A stretch of 64,000 bases of DNA from Sipunculus nudus (Eukaryota > Annelida > Sipuncula > Golfingiida > Sipunculidae): the NCBI GenBank assembly GCA_026874595.1, contig CM049309.1:242501-306500 (forward strand). The letters run 5' to 3'. A model generated the notes under the pieces. The model had not been told where the DNA came from, did not search any database, and was given only the letters and a program-made list of their open reading frames with translations. Of this stretch, positions 26,400 through 38,800 are shown one piece after another (the first letter of the stretch is position 1; each line of letters starts with the position of its first letter). A program made the position numbers and the translations under genes.

Positions 26400-29300
26400 A
26401 ATTGCCTCCCTTGCTCCCTCCATCCCATTCTGTTGACAGGTACTATAAACTAGATACATTAGCTATAAATGTTGATGCAATTTAGAAATGTGAATCAACT
26501 GAAATATTCACAATCACATGTATGTTATACTGTAAATTTATAGTAACATTCGGAAACTTGGATTAAAATTATGTAATGAAAAAAAGGAATAAATGCAAAT
26601 ATTGTTAATTTTTTCTTGGCTTAGTAGAATGGGGAAAAAATTATTTGCTTTGTTTCTCCATCTTTCTTTCTGTTTTAAATATTTAATGTTCATGAATAAA
26701 CTTTTTTTTATAAGCAATGTTGAATTAAATTTCATATCCTGTATGTATATGCAAGGGTGTTGTAACTCTCACCATCCCCTTCTTCATCCCACTGAGGCTT
26801 TGCTCCTTGGCACTGTGAACAATAGTTCTATGGCTATAGCAAAAATTTAATAATTAAAGAAAATATCTACAGAGAGACAGAGGCTTTGTAACTCTGATCA
26901 TAACACAACACCCCTCCCCCCCCCTATCAAGTCATTGCACCTGTGGAATGAGGACATTATGGCAACTGTATACATATCATAAAGTTGATAAAAAAGGTTT
27001 ACCAAATAAATTGGATCTCAACAGACAAATGTGTAAACTGTTTAACTGTCAACAGCTTATCAAAAAGGTAACCAATGGAAAGGCATGGTCAGGTCTCAAA
27101 TATTATTTGCAACATTTTCTTCAATCATATAAACCAACCATGGCCCAGATTACCTCTTCCTCTCAAACATTATCTACATTTCATCATATTTTTAAGATTT
27201 TAACCTTCCAGGTGGTTCAGTACTGTACCATTTGTCCATAGGTACCTATGTACCTGCCAGAAATTATGTCAATATTGTGTAATATGTAGACGTGAGAGGC
27301 ATAAAAATAATGCACCTTGTCAAGACCGATCTTGTCAAGATATTATGTCATACAGTCACAAATTCATAAATCCCCTCATCAGTATAGTTAATCATAACCT
27401 TTTATCTGTCAAATTGAACTCTTGCAGTTTTCCATACACTATAGATCCTTCAACAAATAGCCTTATCATCATTATACCACTGCTAAGCATACTGTCATTG
27501 CATTCATATTTGCTCAAATAAATTGCTTTTTTCAACCCCTCCCAAATAAATAAAAAATAAACCACTATATTTTACTCCATATTAATCCATCAGTCAGGTT
27601 ATTTCATATATCATTTACTCACATATTACATTATATTCCTTTATAAAACCCAACATGACCATGATATTCTAAGCTTTATGTACTCAATATAGTATCACAA
27701 TGGTGATACATTTATAGTCCAATCAGGATCAGCTGAGCGCCGTGACCCATGGGTCCCTTGTTTTTTAAATATTGGCAAAAATATAAAATTGGTACCTTAA
27801 ATTTTGCCCAAGTTTGACCATGGCACGTTTTTTTCCTGTAACTGGTGTGGATTTAATTTTCAAAGCATGTTTTTGTTACCATTTCAACTGTCAAAACAAA
27901 AAAATTGAATCCAGTTGATAAAAAACTGTAGCTTTTATTCAAGTTTTCAAGCACCATGTCACATATTGTTTACATCAAGCTAGTGTTATGCAGTTCACTA
28001 GAGCTCAGCTCCCCAGCTTCAGCTCTAAGTTCCTTAAATTTTGCATACAGTGAGATGTCCCCCAAATCCTCTACCATACTAAAAGTTTGGTCACTAGGAC
28101 TGCATTCCTTCGAGATATTAAGAAAAAACTTCATTTTTCCATTGGAACCCCATTGTTACACTTTAAGATTGCCTAATATCAAAACCACTGATTTGACTTT
28201 GATCATATATAATATACATATTTTTCTATACATTCGCTTTGCATATACCAGAAATGATGTCAGTATTGTGTAATTGTTTTAAGTTCTAGGCCCAAACATA
28301 CTGCACTTTGTAAAAAATCAAGAAATATATTTACTCTCTTAACATGATAATTGCTGAAGGTAGACATTTTTTGCCAGGGATATAACATTATTTAATCAAG
28401 ATTCAATTGTATTCCCAAAATTAGTTCTGAATTTTTCAAATTTTATAAGTTATTAGCATAAATATAAAATCAGTACCTTAAATTTTGCCCAACTTTGGCC
28501 ATGGCATGTTTTTTCCCTGTAAGCACTGTTGATTTAATTTTCATATCTTGCACACGTAAGGATTTTAGCTTCTTAATTCTGAAGTTATAAAAGGAATTGG
28601 TCAAAAACTAGCTTTTATGAAAGTTTTTATGAGACCATATCACACCTTGGCTGTACTGAAGCCCCTCATTTATGTCCCCACATTGACCTTCAGGCCAATT
28701 ATGCATGCTTGAAGCGAGGCACTCTGCAGCCAGCCAGCTCTTGGGCGGCTTCAACTGGATCTTACTGTCCAACCCCCTCCACTAGTATTTGTTTAGGCCA
28801 TAAACATAACAATAAACTTTTTTTTTAATTCTTGGTTTATGATAAGAACCTAAAAAAATATAATGGAAAAGGAATTTATAGTTAATGAGTTACAGGGGAT
28901 TACCTTGCAATTACTGATCATTTATGGATCTTCCATGGATGGCCAAAATTGTATTTCAAATGACACCATGCAGTCACCATTGGGTATTTTTCATTTCAAC
29001 CATAAAAATGAAAAATAAATAATTAAAATAAATTGTTGTTTACTATTAGGGATTATATGAAACAAGATAATGATAGACAAGGATGCAGTTGATTATATTA
29101 AATTAATCTAAATTTCCAGGTCTTTTCCAGGTGTTTAACTTGTTGGTTTATATTTATTACAAAATTAAAATAATAAATAAATATGTCAAAAATTTAAAAT
29201 ATTACTCAGACAAGTGCTCATTAAAGATTTTAATTTGTTTGACTTATAACTCATGGTTGTATCAGTTGTTACATGATACTGGCTAAATCAAAATTTATAT

Positions 29301-29819
29301 TACTGGTCCTTTATTTCAGTTCATAAAATTAAACATTCCCAACTCCAGTTTGCTCCTGGTATGATATATTGGGTGTTTTGATCCTTGGATTAATTTTAAC
29401 ACATGTATTAGTTTTATAGCTGAGAATACTTTTCTTTATTTCCTGATACCATTTAAAAAAATATTAATATTCAAATTTTTCCTGTTAGTGCTGTGGATTT
29501 AATTTTCACAGCATGTACACATTAACATTTCATCTGTTAAAATTTGAAATTTGAAACCAATTGATCAAAAACTGTAGATTTTATTCAAGTTTCCAGGTAC
29601 CATGTCTTCATTGTTTACATCAGATCAGTATAAATGCAGTGTACTGGGCAGTTACATAACACCTTCAGGTCTGACCTACTGCCACTGTGAGTGTCTGGGT
29701 CAGGCTGGGTCAGGCAGTAATTACCAGAGAGCCTCTCTTTCTCTCTCTCTCTGGCAGTCTAGGTCTCTCTTTCTCTCTCTCTCTCTCCTCTGCTTTTTCT
29801 CTTTCTTTCTCTATCTTTC

Positions 29820-29855
<36 letters not shown>

Positions 29856-32800
29856 CCTAATTGCCTCCCTTGCTCCCTCCATCCCATTCTGTTGACAGGT
29901 ACTATAAACTAGATACATTAGCTATAAATGTTGATGCAATTTAGAAATGTGAATCAACTGAAATATTCACAATCACATGTATGTTAATCTGTAAATTTAT
30001 AGTAACATTCGGAAACTTGGATTAAAATTATGTAATGAAAAAAAGGAATAAATGCAAATATTGTTAATGTTTTCTTGACTCAGTAGAATGGGGAAAAAAA
30101 TTATTTGCTTTATTTCTCCATCTTTCTGTCTGTTTTAAATATTTAATGTTCATGAATAAACTTTTTTTTTATAAGCACTGTTGAATTTAATTTACATATC
30201 CTGTATGTATATGCAAGGGTGTTGTAACTCTCACCACCCCTTCTTCATCCCACTGAGGCTTTGCTCCTTGGCACTGTGAACAATAGTTCTATGGCTATAG
30301 CATAAAATTTAATAATTAAAGAAAATATCTACAGAGAGACAGAGGCATTGTAACTCTGATCATAACACACCCCCCCCCCCCCCCCCCCCCAAAGTCATTG
30401 CACCTGTGGAATGGGGACGTTATGGCAACTGTATACATATCATAAAATTGATAAAAAAAGGTTTACCAAATAAATTGGATCTCATCAGACAAATGTGTAA
30501 ACTGTTGAACTGTTGACCATTTGTCCATAGGTACCTATGTACATGCCAAAAATTATGTCAATATTGTGTAAAATGTAGACGTGAGGGGCATCAAAATAAT
30601 GCACCTTGTCAAGACCGATCTTGTCAAGATATTATGTCATACAGTCACAAATTCATAAATCCCCTTATCAGCATAGTTAATCAAAACCTTGTATATGTCA
30701 AATTGAACTCTTGCAGTTTTCCATACACTATAGATCCTTCAACAAATAGCCTTATCATCATTATACCACTGCTAAGCATACTGTCATTGCATTCATATTT
30801 GCTCAAATAAATTGCTTTTTTCGACCCCTCCCAAATAAATAAAAAATAAACCACTATATTTTACTCCATATTAATCCATCAGTCAGGTTATTTCATATAT
30901 CATTTACTAACATATTACATTATATTCCTTTATAAAAGCCTAACATGACCATGATATTTGTATCCGCCAAAACAGAGTTTTGCGGATACTATGTTTTCAG
31001 CTGGCCGCCGCCGCCGCCGCCGCCGCCGCCGCGGCGTAGGTGTCCGGAGAACTCCTCCGTAACCGCTGGGCGGAATTTTCCGAAACCTGGGATTATGTTC
31101 AGGTCACATGTGAACTGCTGCGCCCCGATTTTGTTTTGACCTCTGACCTTTCCTTTGCGCTCTGCGTCCGTTTGTGCGTCTGTTTCCACACATAAACCCA
31201 CATATCTCGGGAACCGTTTGACCGATCAGGAAAATTTTTTTGCACAAATGTAGCCCTCGGAGAGCTTTATAACATACACCAAAAATGGTGGCGCCACCTG
31301 CAACCATGTTTGCACAGTGTCCATCTGTTCGTCTGCCTTGGGTTAAAATCACTCATATCTCTGCAGTGACTTGACTAATTCACCTGAAATTGGGCATGCG
31401 TAAACACCCTAGATAGCTTTTCTGAATTTATGACAGGTGGCGCCACCTACATTCACGTTTACGCTGCAGACATCCAAGCTCATATCCTGGGAACCGTTTG
31501 ACCGATCAGGAAAATTCTTTTGCACAAATGTAGCCCTTGGAGAGCTTTATAACATACACCAAAAATGGTGGCGCCACCTGCAACCATGTTTGCACAGTGT
31601 CCATCTGTTCGTCTGCCTTGGGTTAAAATCACTCATATCTCTGCAGTGACTTGACTAATTCACCTGAAATTGGGCATGCGTATACATCCTGGATAGCTTT
31701 TCTGATTTTATGACAGGTGGCGCCACCTACATTCACGTTTACGCTGCAGACATCAAAAGTCATATCTCGGGAACCGTTTGACCGATCAGGAAAATTCTTT
31801 TGCACAAATGTAGCCCTTGGAGAGCCTTATAACATACACCAAAAATGGTGGCGCTACCTGCAACCATGTTTGCACAGTGTCCATCTGTTTGTCTGCCTTG
31901 GGTTAAAATCACTCATATCTCTGCAGTGACTTGACTAATTCACCTGAAATTTAGCATGCGTATACATCCTGGATAGCTTTTCTGATTTTATGACAGGTGG
32001 CGCCACCTACATTCACGTTTACGCTGCAGACATCCAAGCTCATATCTCAGGAACTGTTTGACCGATCAGGAAAATTTTTTTGCACAAATGTAGCCCTTGG
32101 AGAGCTTTATAACATACACCGAAAATGGTGGCACCACCTGCAACCATGTTTGCACAGTGTCCATCTGTTCGTCTGCCTTGGGTTAAAATCACTCATATTT
32201 CTGCAGTGGTTTGACTAATTCACCTGAAATTCGGCATGCTTATACATCCTGGATAGCTTTTCTGATTTTATGACAGGTGGCGCCACCTACAATCAAGTTT
32301 ACGCTGCAGACATCCAAGCTCATATCTAGGGAACCGTTTGACCGATTGGGCCAAAATTTTGCATGTGTATAAATCTCACATAGCTCTTTATCATATGCAA
32401 AACTGGTGGCGCCACCTGCAGCCATGTTTGCACAGCTCCCATCTGTTTGTCTGCCATGGGATAAAATATCCATGCTAATATGCAACACTTCACCCGTTCC
32501 ACTCTGATTTGGGCGGATACAAGTAGTCGCTTGTCGACTACCCGTATTCTAGTCTAAGCTGTATCTACTCAATATAGTATCACAACGGTGATACATTTAT
32601 AGTCCAATCATGATCAGCTGAGCGCCGTGACCCATGGGTCCCTTGTTCTACATTTTATAGCTGATTATAGAAAAACACTCAGAAGCTTATATCTCAGGGA
32701 CCATTGTGTGGATTTTCACAAAACTTACTATGATCATTGGGACTGATGGTATTTACGTGCTGCACAATTTTGATGGTGCCACCTGCAAATTCTGATTTTT

Positions 32801-35800
32801 TAATCAATTATTATCTGATTTTTCAATTTTGGCCTTGTGAGCAGGATATCTCTAAAAGGATTCACTATTGGAATTTTATATCATCAGTGAAGATGTTTAT
32901 CAACAAAATCTTGGTCAAGTTGGAAGATGGGTGACCTTGACCTATTTTTCTTTGTTTTAGAGCTGATTATACAAAAACACTCAGAAGCTTATATCTAAGG
33001 AAGCATTTTGTGGATTTTCACAAAACTTATTATGATCATTGGGAATAATGGTCTGTATGTGCTGCACAATTTTGGTGGCACCACTTACAATTTCTGATTT
33101 TTTAATGAATTTTTATCTGATTTTTCAATTATGGGATTTTGTGCAGATATCTCCAAAGGTATTCAACACAGGAACTTCATTTCTTCAGTGCTATTGCATA
33201 TTTACAAAATCTTGGTCAAGTTCAAAGATTGGTGATCTTGACCTACTTTTCAAGGTCACAGAGCTTAGAATAGAAAAAACTTAGGAGTTTATTTCTCAGG
33301 AAGCATTTGGTGGATTTTTATGAAATATTGTACTTACCTCTGAAATTTAAATATATAACTGATTATCAGCTTTTGCTAATATTCTAGTTATGCAATGCAA
33401 TGCGTACAGATACTGGCCTAATGTTTGGTCTGTGGGCGCATAATAACCACTTACAGATTGAATTCGCATTTCGTCCCAGTCGACCTATTTTTGACCATAT
33501 GACAGATCCTGAACATATAAAATTTCATGAAAAACAGAAATGTTTTCGAAAAGTGTACATGTATGGACTTTTTTCACAATGCCTACAGATATGGACCTGA
33601 TTTTTGGTGTGTTGCTTGATAATGACCTGTTACGGATCAAGTTTGCATTTTGCCCTTGTTGACCAACTTTTGACCATATGACAGCTCCTGAATTTAAAAG
33701 ATTTTACAAAATTTAACAAATATTTCTAATTTGCTCCGGGGAGGGGGGCATTCATGTCGTTCCGAAACATCTAATTTTGTACACATTTTGCACAGTGTAT
33801 GTACCTGCTTATTTCTTTGGAGGGATTTGATATATCAGCCTGAAATTGTGCATATTGATATATTTCGGATAGTTTTGTTGTATACAAGATTGGTGGTGCC
33901 ACCTACAATAATTTTTGCACAGTGAATGTTCCTGCTTATTTTTCAGAAGGGATTTGATTTATCAACCTGAAATAGGGCATATGTACACATCTAAGATAGC
34001 TTGGTTTAAATGCATGACAGGTGGCACTACCTACAATAATATTTGCAGTGTATGCTCCTGCTTATTCCTAGGGAGAGTTATGACATTTAAGCCTGAAATA
34101 ACACATGTCAATACATCTCAGATAGTTTTGTTGTATACAAGACTTCTGGCGCCACCTACAATTGTTTCATGCATCGGTGCACATAGCTGAACAGTGATTT
34201 GAAGTATCTGCCTGAAATTTTGCATGTCAATACATCTTTGATGGCTTTCTCGTACACAAGACTGGTGGTGCTACCTACAATCACTTTTTTGTTGTGTGCA
34301 CCCATGCCAGTATTTCAGCAGTGATGTTTGTGTAATAGGTTCTGGTACTCAGGTTAAAAATGTTCAGTGCTTGCATTTTACCTATACATATCACACATGT
34401 ACCTGAAAAGTAAAGGTCCAGCATGGAAGCATTATACCTGATGTATTTACCATTACACAGGTTCAGGATAGTCCTGTATGCCTTGTTGTACTTGATATAT
34501 TGTTTTTGAAAATAAAAACTAAAATACCATGAATTAAATAACAGAATTGTTCCATTGAATCATGATTGTGTGTACCATTATTAATATTTTGTGTTATAAA
34601 TGACCCCAAGGTGCAAATGTTTCAGTGATTGTGTACAATATTTTGTGTTATAGATAACCACATCTTGCCACTGTTTCAATGATTGTGTACAATATTTTGT
34701 GTTATAGATATATTTTGTGTTAAAAGTGACTGCAAGGTGCCACTGTTTCAATGACTGTGTACAATATTTTGTGTTATAAATGACCACATGGTCCCACTGT
34801 TTCAATGATTGTGTACAATATTTTGTGTTATAAATGACTGCAAGGTGCCACTGTTTCAATAATTTTGTACAACATTTTGTATCATAGATGAAAGCAAGGC
34901 ACTGTTTCAGTGATTGTGTACAATATTTTGTGTTAAAGATGACCACATGGTGCCACTGTTTCAGTGATTGTATACAATATTTTGTATTATAGATGACTGC
35001 ATGGTGCCACTGTTTTAATGAATGTGTACAATATTTTGTGTTATAGATGACCGCATGGTGCCACTGTTTTAATGAATGTGTACAATATTTTGTGTTATAG
35101 ATGACCGCATGGTCATCAAAACAGTGGCACCATGCGGTCATCTATAAGACAAAATATTCAAAGCTGAATAATTTATATCTGAATGTGTACAATATTTTGT
35201 GTTATAGATGACCACATGGTGCCACTTTTTTGATGAATGTGTACAATATTTTGTCTTATAGATGACCGCATGGTGCCACTGTTTTGATGAATGTGTACAA
35301 TATTTTGTGCTATAGATGACCGCATGGTGCCACTGTTTTAATGAATGTGTACAATATTTTGTGTTATAGATGACCGCATGGTGCCACTGTTTTGATGAAT
35401 GTGTACAATATTTTGTGTTATAGATGACCACATGGTGCCACTGTTTTAATGAATGTGTACAATATTTTGTGTTATAGATGACCGCATGGTGCCACTGTTT
35501 CAAGAGACCATTACATCAGTGATCAGCCAGGATGGACTGAGCAGCACGTGGACTCCAGACCGCACTCTGGACCTGCTACTGTTGGCTGGGCTGTTACCTG
35601 AGGCTGTATGGCTGGCTCACACCCTGGGAGACTGGAAGGCTGCCTTCATGATGGGGGTTGCTTGCCAGCAGCACAAGCAGTCTCTAGACCAAGAACATCA
35701 AGGGTAGGATGTCTGTAGAACATCCCAGTTAAATGAGCAAATCCATCCCCAAAGCTGAATAATTTATATCTGAAATAGAAGGAGCACAAATCTCACCCCA

Positions 35801-38800
35801 AGGCTGAATAATTTATATCTCAAATAGAAGGAGCATAAATCCCTCCCTAAGGCTGAATGATTTATATTTCAAATAGAAAGAAGCACAAATCCCTCCCCAA
35901 GGCTGAATAATTTATATCTCAAATAGGGCTGCACTCAGAGAGAGCACACAGATCAAGTAAAGCATCTATTCCTTGTCTCAAAGCACATTTGTCTTAATAG
36001 TATATAATATATATTTATATACCCCTTGGTGTCAGGATCTGTGGTATATCTTTCGCTGGTGACAGATGTACAGACAACAGATGATCCCATATCCTTTTTA
36101 TTACTCCTCTTTGCCTCAAGCCCCACATCACAACCAAAGTTATAAAAATCCATTAGTGATATTTGAGATACAGAATTGGTGAACATATAAACCCTATCCA
36201 GCCTTGTTTGCAGCGCAGTGACATTTCAACTCCAGGCCACAAGACCATTAAGATTCAAAATGATCATGAAAATAGATGTAAACTCCTTTACTTTATTCTA
36301 TACATCATATTAAGTCAATCATCATGCTTGCCCTCGCAACAGATAAAGAATTAAGAGATAGTGGTTCAACGGTGATGATGAATAATTGCTTCCTTTAAGA
36401 ATTCTGTTTGAAGAAGTACAGTGGAACCGTGTAGCCCAAAATAGAGAGGTTCCTGAGAGATAACTGACCTTCATATCTACTTTTACAAGACTGTCTCAGT
36501 TGTCTGTAATAGAGAGGTTCCTGGGAGATAACTGACCTTCATATCTACTTTTACAAGACTGTCTCAGTTGTCTGTAATAGAGAGGTTCCTGGGAGATAAC
36601 TGACCTTCATATCTACTTTTACAAGACTGTCTCAGTTGTCTGTAATAGAGAGGTTCCTGGGAGATAACTGACCTTCATGTCTACTTTTACAAGACTGTCT
36701 CAGTTGTCTGTAATAGAGAGGTTCCTGGGAGATTACTGACCTTCATGTCTACTTTTACAAGACTGTCTCAGTTGTCTGTAATAGAGAGGTTCCAGAGAGA
36801 TTACTGACCTTCATATCTAATTTTACAGGACTTACTCAGTTGTCTGTAATAGAGAGGTTCCTGGGAGATTACTGACCTTCATATCTACTTTTACAAGTCT
36901 ATCTCAGTCGTCTGTAATAGAGAGGTTCCAGAGAGATTACTGACCTTCATATCTAATTTTACAGGACTTACTCAGTTGTCTGTAATAGGGAGGTTCCTGG
37001 GAGATTACTGACCTTCATGTCTACTTTTACGAGACTGTCTCAGTTGTCTGTAATAGAGAGGTTCCTGGGAGATAACTGACCTTCATATCTACTTTTCAAG
37101 ACTGTCTCAGTTGTCTGTAATAGAGAGGTTCCTGGGAGATAACTGACCTTCATATCTACTTTTACAAGACTGTCTCAGTTGTCTGTAATAGGGAGGTTCC
37201 TTTGAGATTACTGACCTTCATATCTACTTTTTCAAGACTGTCTCAGTTGTCTGTAATAGAGAGGTTCCTGAGAGATTACTGACCTTCATATCTACTTTTA
37301 CAGACTGTCTCAGTTGTCTGTAATAGAGAGGTTCCTAGGCGATACTGACCTTCATATCTACTTTTATGAGACTGTCACAGTTGTCTGTAATAGAGAGGTT
37401 CCTGAGAGATAACTGACCTTCATATCTACTTTTACAAGACTGTCTCAGTTGTCTGTAATAGAGAGGTTCCTGGGAGATAACTGACCTTCATGTCTACTTT
37501 TACAAGACTGTCACAGTTGTCTGTAATAGGGAGGTTCCTTTGAGATTACTGACCTTCATATCTACTTTTTCAAGACTGTCTCAGTTGTCTGTAATAGAGA
37601 GGTTCCTGAGAGATTACTGACCTTCATATCTACTTTTACAGACTGTCTCAGTTGTCTGTAATAGAGAGGTTCCTGGGAGATACTGACCTTCATATCTACT
37701 TTTACAGGACTTACTCAGTTTTCTGTAATAGAGAGGTTCCTGAGAGATTACTGACCCTCATATCTACTTTTTCAAGACTGTCTCATTTGTCTGTAATAGA
37801 GAGGTTCCTGGGAGATAACTGACCTTCATATCTACTTTTACAAGACTGTCTCAGTTGTCTGTAATAGAGAGGTTCCTGGGAGATAACTGACCTTCATGTC
37901 TACTTTTACAAGACTGTCTCAGTTGTCTGTAATAGAGAGGTTCCTGGGAGATTACTGACCTTCATGTCTACTTTTATGAGACTGTCTCAGTTGTCTGTAA
38001 TAGAGAGGTTCCTGGGAGATTACTGACCTTCATGTCTACTTTTATGAGACTGTCTCAGTTGTCTGTAATAGAGAGGTTCCTGAAAGATTACTGACCTTCA
38101 TATCTACTTTTTCAAGACTGTCTCAGTTGTCTGTAATACAGAGGTTCCTGGGAGATTACTGACCTTCATGTCTACTTTTATGAGACTGTCTCAGTTGTCT
38201 GTAATAGAGAGGTTCCTGGGAGATTACTGACCTTCATGTCTACTTTTACAAGACTATCTCAGTTGTCTGTAATAGAGAGGTTCCTGGGAGATTACTGACC
38301 TTCATGTCTACTTTTATGAGACTGTCTCAGTTGTCTGTAATAGAGAGGTTCCTGGGAGATAACTGACCTTCATGTCTACTTTTACAAGACTGTCTCATTT
38401 GTCTGTAATAGAGAGGTTCCTGGGAGATAACTGACCTTCATATCTACTTTTTCAAGACTGTCACAGTTGTCTGTAATAGAGAGGTTCCTGGGAGATTACT
38501 GACCTTCATGTCTACTTTTATGAGACTGTCTCAGTTGTCTGTAATAGAGAGGTTCCTTGGAGATTACTGACCTTCATATCTACTTTTTCAAGACTGTCAC
38601 AGTTGTCTGTAATAGAGAGGTTCCTGGGAGATAACTGACCTTCATATCTACTTTTACAAGACTGTCTCAGTTGTCTGTAATAGAGAGGTTCCTGGGAGAT
38701 AACTGACCTTCATGTCTACTTTTACAAGACTGTCTCATTTGTCTGTAATAGAGAGGTTCCTGGGAGATTACTGACCTTCATGTCTACTTTTACAAGACTG

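Larger units (their letters stand above)
23290..32645 (+). mobile_element. Family B copy 3, carrying family B copy 4 and family D copy 1
   Basis: 5' hairpin at 23290, with a GTCCGTC-rich head. Copy 4 interrupts it at the T-run after AATCTGTTAAA (23737). The core resumes at 27761 and is interrupted again at 30959 by family D. The 3' end carries CAGCTGAGC, GACCCATGGGTC and CCTTG to 32645. Family C sequence continues on both sides, which fixes both ends. Confidence 0.75.
23062..33387 (+). mobile_element. Family C copy 1, split by family B copy 3
   Basis: The 5' end is TAGCCCTCAGC after a T-run, folding back on GCTGATGGGCTA; a CTGTCTGTC tract follows. It is interrupted at 23290 in the T-run after GACCTTGACCCA; the core resumes at 32646 (CTACATTTTATAGCTGATTA). 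The core unit is about 305 bp. It ends TCAGCTTTTGCTAATATT then CTAG at 33384-33387 before T. Confidence 0.72.
22256..33774 (+). mobile_element. Family A copy 2, split by family C copy 1
   Basis: The 5' hairpin (arm TATGCCCCCGCCAC) follows a T7 run. Several units of about 180 bp run to 23061. Units resume at 33388 after the C insertion. The 3' end has a decayed hairpin (ATGTCG TTC CGAAAC) and CTAA at 33771-33774, followed by T. Confidence 0.72.
22160..34495 (+). mobile_element. Possible family E element enclosing the whole nest
   Basis: The sequence at about 22200-22250 (TTTGATGTATTGACCTGATA, then CATCTTTGATG) resembles a family E core unit, and family E units of about 125 bp resume at 33775. 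The right part ends in a decayed hairpin and CCTTG at 34491-34495 before T. I infer that family A copy 2 entered a family E element. The 5' end of E is not seen, so the left border is uncertain. Confidence 0.45.

Noticed and set aside
26262-26459. Arg/Glu-repeat open frame
   Set aside because: Translation of a CT-rich low-complexity tract on the opposite strand.
31437-32218. Three similar open frames of about 70 codons spaced 280 bp apart
   Set aside because: They are the same position in consecutive 280-bp family D units. The repeat also occurs in reverse at 57437-59184 with different open frames.
34581-35503. Minus-strand open frames with an 18-residue repeat
   Set aside because: They come from the 54-bp array (a multiple of three) made from the e7 acceptor. 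The true coding strand is plus.
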